DNA of 16,055 nt, taken from positions 1 through 16,055 of the forward strand of contig CAVVVS010000033.1 in the NCBI GenBank assembly GCA_963751355.1, read 5' to 3'. The DNA comes from CAVVVS01 sp963751355. GTDB taxonomy: Bacteria > Bacteroidota > Ignavibacteria > Ignavibacteriales > Ignavibacteriaceae. This document shows, one piece after another, positions 1 to 5,768 of this stretch. Made by a program: the position numbers and the translations under genes. Below the pieces are notes generated by a model, which was given only the letters and a program-made list of their open reading frames with translations, made no database searches and had not been told where the DNA came from. Position 1 is the stretch's first letter. The number at the start of each line of letters is the position of its first letter.

Positions 1-142
1 AGATTTAAATAAGAAAAAATTTCAGCTGATTTATCCGCGTGTGAAGTTGTTATGATAAAATTTTATTTGAAAATGTCAATCTCAACTTGAGGTTCAGCAC
101 AAATATCTTTAAACGTATTTTATAAAAAATATATAGGTAATC

Positions 143-171
143 TTAGCTATTTCTTAATCAAACCTTATAAT
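143..171 (+). promoter_or_regulatory. Possible promoter before the small ORF
   Basis: A perfect TATAAT hexamer lies at 166-171. Seventeen bases upstream, at 143-148, is TTAGCT, only a weak match to a -35 element. The surroundings are AT-rich, so a chance match is quite possible, and Bacteroidota housekeeping promoters often follow a different consensus. If real, it would give a leader of roughly 50 bases before the ATG at 231. Confidence 0.22.
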
Positions 172-201
172 TTAATTCACACATAAAAATGGGTATGAGA
201 A

Positions 202-224
202 TCCTAGTAAACAACTAACTAGGA
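202..224 (+). promoter_or_regulatory. Hairpin overlapping a ribosome binding site
   Basis: TCCTAGT (202-208) is the exact reverse complement of ACTAGGA (218-224), with a nine-base loop. The right arm contains most of the AGGAG ribosome binding site (221-225) that precedes the ATG at 231 with five bases between. Folding of this stem would hide the site, so it could control translation of the small ORF. A seven-pair stem is short and its function is untested. Confidence 0.3.
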
Positions 225-230
225 GATACT

Positions 231-320
231 ATGGATTCTTTCACACTCGGCTGCGATCAGGAACTTATCTGCCGCAGAAATAGGTACCATTGGGTGGGGG
301 TGGGGTATCAAAAAGCCTAA
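231..320 (+). CDS. Small ORF of 29 codons, unknown
   Basis: This ORF runs from ATG to TAA and encodes 29 residues starting MDSFTLGCDQ and ending VGVGYQKA. Its main support is the strong ribosome binding site AGGAG five bases upstream of the ATG, a spacing similar to that of the DUF3494 gene at 2715-3806. It has no hydrophobic signal segment and I recognise no family. It contains two cysteines and an aromatic, glycine-rich end encoded by a G-rich DNA run. It may be a real small protein, the surviving 5' end of a lost gene, or chance. Confidence 0.22.
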   Translation: MDSFTLGCDQELICRRNRYHWVGVGYQKA

Positions 321-409
321 GGAAATTTTTAAATATTTTTAGCATTTTTTATCCTAGCGAGTCCAAAAATAAAAATCAAGAATTAGTATGCAATCGATAT
401 TTCAATTGA

Positions 410-544
410 TTCAACTATTGGTATTCGAAATATTCATTTTATTATAGAACTCTGAACAGCTCTAATTTACCTAGTGGACTTTATCTTTATTCTATAAAAG
501 CAGGTAACTATAAACAAGTTTGCAAAATGATGCTTCTTAAATAG
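410..544 (+). pseudogene. Remnant of a type IX secretion cargo C-terminus
   Basis: The last 30 codons before the TAG at 542-544 read NSSNLPSGLYLYSIKAGNY and continue KQVCKMMLLK. This is the typical end of a type IX secretion C-terminal sorting domain: compare LSSGVYFYRLKAGSF and KKFVYLK at the end of the DUF3494 protein in this same window. In-frame sequence upstream of about 455 no longer resembles the domain, and a TGA at 407-409 closes the frame. No start codon, signal peptide or cargo domain is left. It is best read as the eroded 3' end of a former exported-protein gene. Confidence 0.65.
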
Positions 545-577
545 AATCCTATAAAATAATATAAAATTTCAGACAAA

Positions 578-605
578 AAAAGGCTCTACTTTTGTAGAGC
601 CTTTT
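578..605. terminator. Strong intrinsic, probably bidirectional terminator
   Basis: A perfect 12-base stem (AAAAGGCTCTAC at 578-589 pairing with GTAGAGCCTTTT at 594-605) closes a TTTT loop. An A-run precedes it and a T-run is part of its 3' side, so it can act in both directions. On the plus strand it lies 33 bases after the stop of the sorting-domain remnant, its likely original gene. On the minus strand it lies about 147 bases after the NmrA-like gene and could end that transcript too. Confidence 0.85.
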
Positions 606-751
606 CAATTTATTTGCATAAACTATGCTATAAGAAATGAATATTTTGCATCTAGAAATAAACTTTTATAAGCTAACTTCTATAAGCCACTTGCTTCCAA
701 TTCCGTGATTATTGGTGATTAAGTTCAATAAAACAATTAATCTTTAATCCG

Positions 752-1702
752 TCATTCAATAGGAATTCTATCTTTGTTTTCGGTCAACCATTGTTCAAAA
801 TTTTTAAGTTCAGGATTAATCGATTTAGATCTCATAAGATCCCGAACTTCAAGATGGTCTTTCTGAAAATCTCTATGAAACTGAAACATGTTTCCAAGAT
901 CTTCGGCTCCCGGGAAACCAAAGCTCCGGTATGTATCGGGAGAAACTGAATTATAATGAACTTCCTTGCCTAATATCTTTGAGAATTTATCTGCCATTTC
1001 ACTCCCGGTTAAATGATCACCGGAAATACCAATGGTTTTACCAATATATTTATCTCCGCTTTTAAAGATACCGTATGCGCATTTACCAATATCATCCGCC
1101 GCTATACCAGCCAGTTTCTTATCATCTAATGGGAATGTAATTGCCAGTTTGCCATCAGGCCCTTTTTTCGGACCCATTCCGAAGTAAATAAAATTATCCC
1201 AATAAAAAGAGGCAATCATAAAAGTCACCGGGACATGAACATCAACAAAAAATTTGTTGGACTCGCCTTTAGCATCAAAATGGGGGACCTTATAATTTTC
1301 CATAAGAGTGGGCATACTGTTATTACTAAGAGGAACCCAATTCCTGGTATCTTCAAGTGTTGACCAAATTACATGTGAAACCTCAGCATATTTTACAGCA
1401 TCAGCTAAATTTTTTGCCTGGGATTTTTCTTTTTCAGGTGAATAGTGTTCCCAATAATTAGTAACACAAAATGCACCGTGAGTTCCTTTAAAAGCTTTCT
1501 TAAGACTTTCAACATCATCCAGATCGGCTTGAACAACTTCAACACCTTTATTTAAAAGCTCCTTTGCTTTATCCGCGTCGGTATTTCGAGTAATAGCACG
1601 GGGGATAAAACCGCCATCAGGATCATTCAATATTGCTTGAACTAATCCTCCTCCTTGAGCTCCGGTGGCACCTATTACAGCAATTATTTTTTTATCAGAC
1701 AT
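752..1702 (-). CDS. NmrA/HSCARG-family NAD(P)-binding protein
   Basis: This 316-residue protein belongs to the NmrA-like branch of the atypical short-chain dehydrogenases. It opens with a Rossmann nucleotide-binding motif GATGAQGGG at residues 11-19, followed by the expected alternating strands and helices. The segments HFDAKGE (about residue 142) and FGFPGAEDLGNMFQF (about residue 262) resemble human NMRAL1/HSCARG, which binds NADPH and acts as a redox sensor. Length matches the family. I see no classical YxxxK catalytic pair, so a sensor or quinone-reductase-like role is more likely than a classical dehydrogenase. The start is well supported: AAGGAG lies six bases before the ATG. It appears monocistronic; the direct repeat at 1766-1808 may control it. 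Cytoplasmic. Family assignment is firm, substrate unknown. Confidence 0.93.
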   Translation of the reverse strand: MSDKKIIAVIGATGAQGGGLVQAILNDPDGGFIPRAITRNTDADKAKELLNKGVEVVQADLDDVESLKKAFKGTHGAFCVTNYWEHYSPEKEKSQAKNLADAVKYAEVSHVIWSTLEDTRNWVPLSNNSMPTLMENYKVPHFDAKGESNKFFVDVHVPVTFMIASFYWDNFIYFGMGPKKGPDGKLAITFPLDDKKLAGIAADDIGKCAYGIFKSGDKYIGKTIGISGDHLTGSEMADKFSKILGKEVHYNSVSPDTYRSFGFPGAEDLGNMFQFHRDFQKDHLEVRDLMRSKSINPELKNFEQWLTENKDRIPIE

Positions 1703-1765
1703 AATAAACTCCTTTTTAAATTCATTAAGCTATTGCTCATTCGAATTTGATTTACTTATATATTT

Positions 1766-1808
1766 ATACTATGAAATTGTATTAATTAGAATATACAATG
1801 AAATTATA
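1766..1808. repeat. Imperfect direct repeat, possible operator
   Basis: ATACTATGAAATTGTA (1766-1781) recurs as ATACAATGAAATTATA (1793-1808), matching at 14 of 16 positions with a 27-base offset. An inverted pair TTGTAT (1777-1782) and ATACAA (1793-1798) overlaps it. The block is about 65-105 bases upstream of the NmrA-like start, where an operator would lie. Genes of this family are often controlled by HxlR or MarR-type regulators, but none is encoded in this window. The AT-rich background makes chance possible. Confidence 0.35.
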
Positions 1809-2000
1809 CTGAAACAATATTGATAGTCAACAAATGCAAGATAAAGGGTTTAGTATGTGTTTTATGTCAAACCATATTTATAGTTAGATATTGTTCCATT
1901 ACACCAGCCGGGCTAATTAAATATGTATAAAAAAAAGTGCGTTTGTTCTTTTGCTTGAAGAGTTTTTCTCTTTTCTTGACCCCGATTTGCATCGGATTAA

Positions 2001-2108
2001 ACTCCGGAAAAGGAATCCGATGTTACCGAAAGCGAAAGACAGGCTTTGAATGCGGAAGGTGTGACATTTGCGAAATTTGATGAGGGTGAAGCTGTTTATA
2101 ATTTATGA
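2001..2108 (+). pseudogene. C-terminal fragment of an unknown gene
   Basis: A 35-codon open stretch follows a TAA at 1998-2000 and ends at TGA 2106-2108. It reads TPEKESDVTESERQALNAEG followed by VTFAKFDEGEAVYNL. The acidic, well-mixed composition and higher GC than the flanks look like real protein rather than noise, but there is no ATG start. I read it as the surviving 3' end of a plus-strand gene. I do not recognise the family. Confidence 0.35.
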
Positions 2109-2149
2109 TTACCATACCGATTTTGATTATCCCGGTTATGGTGTCTGCC

Positions 2150-2662
2150 TTACTTTTTTTTGTCCTTATGTTTGTTGCCCTTACCCTGCACTTTGGCATT
2201 CCCTTTATCGTTACTGTGCTGCTTCATCCAATTATTATGTTCGGGATGTTTTTTATTCACAAAATATTTTGAATCCCGGCTATCGCGGATTGGCCGCTGA
2301 TTGTGACGATCTTTGTACGAACCGTATTTTTCTTTATAAACCCGATTACGCAGATAAGGCCTATTTTCGTTAATTACTACTTTATAACCCCTGTATAAAT
2401 CATAATTACGATAAGGGCGCGGCAAGTGTGCTGATGTTATCCAACGTCCTTTTACCTGGTAGATAAACAAATGTTGCGGTACATCATAGTAAGTGTCTAT
2501 AGCCGGTAAATAATAATATTGAACTGCATCATAACCTACCGGACCCCAGATAGGTTGGCTGCCTATGTTTGCGTTAACATTAAAGCGCACTTGTGCTTTT
2601 AAAGGTGCCGCAAGAGAAATTAAAATTCCTGTAATTAAAATATTCAAAAATATTTTTTGCAT
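2150..2662 (-). CDS. Secreted basic protein of unknown function
   Basis: A 170-residue protein with a clear signal peptide: a short basic start, a hydrophobic core from about residue 4 to 19, and a likely signal peptidase I site after LKA (residue 23). The mature part begins with a beta-like stretch VRFNVNANIGSQPIWGPVGY, then a tyrosine-rich middle (AVQYYYLPAIDTYYDVP, YRNYDLYRGYKVV), and ends in a hydrophilic tail rich in lysine, asparagine and histidine. I know similar exported proteins from Bacteroidota but no function for them. It is presumably periplasmic or outer-envelope; the basic tail could bind nucleic acid or polyanions, which is speculation. AAGGAA lies upstream of the ATG with somewhat long spacing. 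It follows the DUF3494 gene by 52 bases on the same strand and may be co-transcribed with it. Confidence 0.8.
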   Translation of the reverse strand: MQKIFLNILITGILISLAAPLKAQVRFNVNANIGSQPIWGPVGYDAVQYYYLPAIDTYYDVPQHLFIYQVKGRWITSAHLPRPYRNYDLYRGYKVVINENRPYLRNRVYKEKYGSYKDRHNQRPIRDSRDSKYFVNKKHPEHNNWMKQHSNDKGNAKVQGKGNKHKDKKK

Positions 2663-2714
2663 TTTAAATATTTCCTTATTGTATTAATTATAATCCATGC
2701 TATGTCAAGACAAA

Positions 2715-3806
2715 TTACTTCAAGTAAACAAACTTCTTTGTTGAAACGAAGGATCCGGCTTTTAAGCGATAAAAGTAAACACCACTTGAAAGACCGTGTG
2801 CTCCATTGTTATTATTGAATAGCACTGTATAAATGCCTGACTCCTGACGGCCATTAACGAGGGTAGCTACCTCATAACCAAGTGCATTATAAATTTTAAG
2901 TGAAACCTTAACGGTTTTTTCAAGACTATATTGGATACTTGTAGACGGATTAAAAGGATTTGGATAGTTCTGGAAAAGAACAAAATTCTGTGGCGCCGAA
3001 CCTTCCTTTACCGAAGTCGTTGTTGACGGATCAGTAACGGTATTTGCGTCTAATGTTACTGCGGACTGTGCCAGAGCTTTACCATTAAGAGATGCACCAG
3101 TATTCAGCGCAATATCTGTTTGACACAATATTATTCCCTTCATCTCAGCAGTTGTGCCAAGACTAACCTGTCCTGCGACTTGCCAAAAGACGTTTGAAGC
3201 CAGCGCACCGCCGCTAAGAGTTACTTTTGCACCATTTGCTAATGTTAAATTTTGTGCTATCTGGAAAATCCAAACATCACTTGCGGTGCCGGATATAGTA
3301 ACACCAACATTAGATATTGTTACTGCCGTACTCCAATTATAAAGACCATGGGTGAGTGCCTTTCCACTAATATCTCCGGTATACAGGTCGGTGTAATCAG
3401 GTAATGTTCTACCGGCGGCGTTGGTGTATGCGGTTTGCATATCGTTAACTGCCGTAGTCATCTTAGTTGGAGTTGGGGAAGTATAGTCGGAGGCATAAAC
3501 ATTTCCGGTGACTAAAGAGGAAGTTGAAAATTCACCTGAAGCATCCATTATTAATCCATACCCTGTTATGTATGTTGCAGCAGCAGGGCTAACTCCTAAA
3601 TTGCCTGTAATTTGAGTAGTTCCTGTAGTTGCTATTCCTGTTTTTGCTAAAATTACGAAATCACCAGCAGTACCAAGATTTACCGGTGACGGAGTCGATT
3701 GAGGTAAACCAATTCCTGTCATTATCAAAATTGCAGTTATCATTACGCCTAGGAAGCGTGTTCTATTGTTTAAAAAAAACAATAGATCTTTTGTAAAAGT
3801 TTTCAT
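2715..3806 (-). CDS. DUF3494 ice-binding-like protein with type IX sorting tail
   Basis: This 363-residue exported protein has three parts: a signal segment (hydrophobic residues about 18-34, cleavage near PQS), a DUF3494 domain from about residue 41 to 255, and a type IX C-terminal sorting domain from about 272 to 363. The DUF3494 features are NLGTAGDFVILAKTGI, the TGNLGVSP segment, and GLYNWSTAV followed by WIFQIAQNLTLANGAKVTL; this fold is a beta-solenoid found in ice-binding proteins and in many adhesin-like surface proteins. The tail carries NYPNPFNPSTSIQYS and ends GLSSGVYFYRLKAGSF then KKFVYLK, which directs export through the type IX system and surface attachment or release. An in-frame ATG exists ten codons upstream, but I chose this start because GGAGA lies five bases before it. 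Ice binding is possible but not shown; surface adhesion is equally plausible. Confidence 0.9.
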   Translation of the reverse strand: MKTFTKDLLFFLNNRTRFLGVMITAILIMTGIGLPQSTPSPVNLGTAGDFVILAKTGIATTGTTQITGNLGVSPAAATYITGYGLIMDASGEFSTSSLVTGNVYASDYTSPTPTKMTTAVNDMQTAYTNAAGRTLPDYTDLYTGDISGKALTHGLYNWSTAVTISNVGVTISGTASDVWIFQIAQNLTLANGAKVTLSGGALASNVFWQVAGQVSLGTTAEMKGIILCQTDIALNTGASLNGKALAQSAVTLDANTVTDPSTTTSVKEGSAPQNFVLFQNYPNPFNPSTSIQYSLEKTVKVSLKIYNALGYEVATLVNGRQESGIYTVLFNNNNGAHGLSSGVYFYRLKAGSFVSTKKFVYLK

Positions 3807-3913
3807 GAGTATCTCCATATAAATAGTGAAACGCAAATAATAAAATTATTACATCTTTATTTTTATTTATTAAAAATTTTCTTTTCGTGTTAGTTAGTTT
3901 TTCTCATTGATAG

Positions 3914-3941
3914 AATATATGTAGATATTTTTACTGTCCAA
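3914..3941 (-). promoter_or_regulatory. Possible promoter of the DUF3494 gene
   Basis: Reading the minus strand, TTGGAC (3941-3936) is followed after 16 bases by TATATT (3919-3914). This resembles a weak sigma-70-like pair and would give a leader of roughly 100 bases before the ATG at 3806. The 269-base gap 3837-4105 between kinase C and this gene has no other clear signal, so a promoter should lie here, but the AT-rich sequence makes this match weak evidence. Confidence 0.22.
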
Positions 3942-4105
3942 ATAGAGCAAAGGGATGAAAAAGGGACTACATCTTTTGGCTGAGGTGGTAAATGTATATG
4001 TTTATTGATAACAAAGCAGGACCATATAATAATATAGTGTTTGTTCGGGAATCCTTGCGAGTCGGGTAAGGGTTGATATAAGAAAGATGTTATTATTTAA
4101 TTATA

Positions 4106-5764
4106 TCACATTTTTGTTGTTTGTATTTCATTTATTTTTGCCATTGTATTATTTGTTATGACTGAAAGCGGTCTGTCTTTATTATATACCGGGAACTTCA
4201 AAATGAATGTACTTCCTTCACCAATTTTACTTTTAAGAGTTATAGTTCCACCCATTAAATTAGTGTATTTTTTTACTAGTGTTAAACCAAGTCCTGTACC
4301 TTCAAAACTTCTATCATATCCCTCACTTGCCTGCCTAAATGGTTCAAATATTAATTTTTGAAGATGTTCAGGCACACCGATGCCGGTATCCTTGATCTCT
4401 ATTACTACTTCGCCTTCTTCCCGTCTTGCAATTAAAGTTATGCCTCCGGATTCGGTGTATTTTATTGCATTGCCCAAAAGATTATCTATTATTGTTATAA
4501 TCATTTCTTCATCAATAAATACATTTAATATTTCTTCCCCGGATTCAAAATTGAAGGATAGTCCTTTTTCTACGGCTACTGTTTTAAAGAATTTTACATA
4601 CTCTCTTAAAAATTTAAATAAGTCCAGCTCTTTTAAATTAGCCTGCTGATTTCCGGATTCTAATTTGGAAATATCGAGTATGTTATTCAAAGTAGTATTT
4701 AATCTTTTTCCGCTGGATTTGATAGTTCTTGCTAATTCAATTAATTCTGTATCTTTTAACTCGCCCTCTAAAATTTCAGCGTATCCCAAAATCCCAATAA
4801 GCGGAGTACGAAGTTCATGGCTCATATTAGCAAGGAAACTAGACTTAAGCTTGTTCATAACTTCCGCCATTTCTTTGGCATCAATTAATTCCGTAAGCAT
4901 TTTCTTTTTATCGGTAGTATCTTCTTTTATCGATATAAAATTTGTTATATCTCCATCCTCATTTACTAAAGGTGAAATCAATTGGGATTCCCAGTATAGA
5001 TCTCCATTTTTCTTTTTATTCAGAATTTCGCCTTTCCATTCTTTACCTGAGAGAATAATATCCCAAAGTTCTTCATAGAAATTATTAGGATGGAAATCCG
5101 ACTTCAAAATACTTGGGTTTTTTCCAATCACTTCTTTTCTATTGTAGCCGCTTATTTTACAGAAACTATCATTAACATATTCGATATTTCCATCAGGGGA
5201 TGTTATAACAACCGAAGCGGGGCTTTGTGCTACTACTCTGGAAAATTTTCGTAATTCATTTTCTGCTTTTTTAAGTAATGTAATGTCTTGTAAAGTTGTA
5301 CGAATTCCTATAATCTTATTCTCTGAATCAAGAAGGTAATTTTCCTGCACTAAAGCTGGAAATGTTGTCCCATCTTTCCGGCTATAAATACGCTCCTCGC
5401 TTTTTATCGGCAAAAGTATCCCATTCATTTTATTTAAAACACGCTGCCTGGATTCCTTTTCATCTCCGACAAATTTCCATGCAAATTGTCCAGTCACTTC
5501 TTCTGCCGTATAACCAAGCATATTTAGTTCGGTGTGATTAATCCGGGTAATGCGCCCATTTGCATCCAGTTCATGGTAGCCAATAGGTGCATTATCAAAC
5601 AACTCTCTGTATTTTTTTTCTTTTTCGCTAAGTGCTTCTTCTGCCTGCTTACGTTCGGTGATATCGTGGATATTACATTGGATAATTTTTTTACTATCAA
5701 CAAAATAAACACTACTTGCAAAATCAACATTTATCTGCCTGCCGTCCAAAGTTTCCAAAGACAA
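4106..5764 (-). CDS. Histidine kinase C, downstream part (PAS-PAS-HisKA-HATPase), split by frameshift
   Basis: This reading frame encodes the cytoplasmic signalling half of a sensor kinase. Residues 1-39 (ending HDITERK) are the second half of a PAS domain whose first half is in the adjacent frame upstream. Then come PAS domains at about 46-166 and 172-290, a HisKA dimerisation domain with phospho-acceptor H316 in SHELRTPLIGILGYAE, and a HATPase with N box (NLLGNAIKYTE), G1 (DTGIGV), F box (FEPFRQASEG) and G2 (GTGLGLTLV). All catalytic boxes are intact. The frame is open upstream into RYED, and the nominal start is a TTG inside a PAS domain without a ribosome binding site, so it is probably not an independent gene. 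Joined to 5769-7679 it would give about 1190 residues. The HisKA/HATPase half is closely related to those of kinases A and B, but no receiver gene follows it. Confidence 0.85.
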   Translation of the reverse strand: MSLETLDGRQINVDFASSVYFVDSKKIIQCNIHDITERKQAEEALSEKEKKYRELFDNAPIGYHELDANGRITRINHTELNMLGYTAEEVTGQFAWKFVGDEKESRQRVLNKMNGILLPIKSEERIYSRKDGTTFPALVQENYLLDSENKIIGIRTTLQDITLLKKAENELRKFSRVVAQSPASVVITSPDGNIEYVNDSFCKISGYNRKEVIGKNPSILKSDFHPNNFYEELWDIILSGKEWKGEILNKKKNGDLYWESQLISPLVNEDGDITNFISIKEDTTDKKKMLTELIDAKEMAEVMNKLKSSFLANMSHELRTPLIGILGYAEILEGELKDTELIELARTIKSSGKRLNTTLNNILDISKLESGNQQANLKELDLFKFLREYVKFFKTVAVEKGLSFNFESGEEILNVFIDEEMIITIIDNLLGNAIKYTESGGITLIARREEGEVVIEIKDTGIGVPEHLQKLIFEPFRQASEGYDRSFEGTGLGLTLVKKYTNLMGGTITLKSKIGEGSTFILKFPVYNKDRPLSVITNNTMAKINEIQTTKM

Positions 5765-5768
5765 ATCT

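Larger units (their letters stand above)
1..751. other. Gene-poor region with remnants
   Basis: No long open reading frame is convincing here. From left to right I can see a TATAAT hexamer, a short hairpin overlapping a strong ribosome binding site, a 29-codon ORF, an unusual G-rich run near 292-305, the decayed 3' end of a type IX secretion cargo gene, and a strong hairpin terminator. All point to the plus strand, which is opposite to every intact gene in the window. The pattern fits an eroded transcription unit, but this is inference. Confidence 0.6.
1703..2149. other. Intergenic region with repeat and gene remnant
   Basis: This 447-base stretch between two minus-strand genes contains an imperfect direct repeat close to the NmrA-like gene, a short CCGAT/ATCGG hairpin at 1982-1995, and a 35-codon coding-like fragment on the plus strand ending at 2108. 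The part between about 1810 and 1980 is AT-rich and I see nothing definite in it. Confidence 0.55.

Noticed and set aside
2111..2143. Hairpin ACCATACCG / CGGTTATGGT as terminator of the secreted protein gene
   Set aside because: The stem has a bulge and there is no T-run after it on the minus strand, so it is not a convincing intrinsic terminator.
2068..2373. Plus-strand ORF of 101 codons overlapping the secreted protein gene
   Set aside because: It is the antisense shadow of 2150-2662, cysteine- and tyrosine-rich with no family likeness, whereas the minus-strand product has a clear signal peptide.
3837..4105. Possible small gene or RNA between kinase C and the DUF3494 gene
   Set aside because: No frame with a ribosome binding site, no stable hairpin and no known RNA pattern was seen, only a weak promoter candidate.
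4158..5078. Three plus-strand ORFs opposite kinase C
   Set aside because: Their hydrophobic, serine-rich translations are antisense to HisKA, HATPase and PAS coding sequence that is fully conserved on the minus strand.
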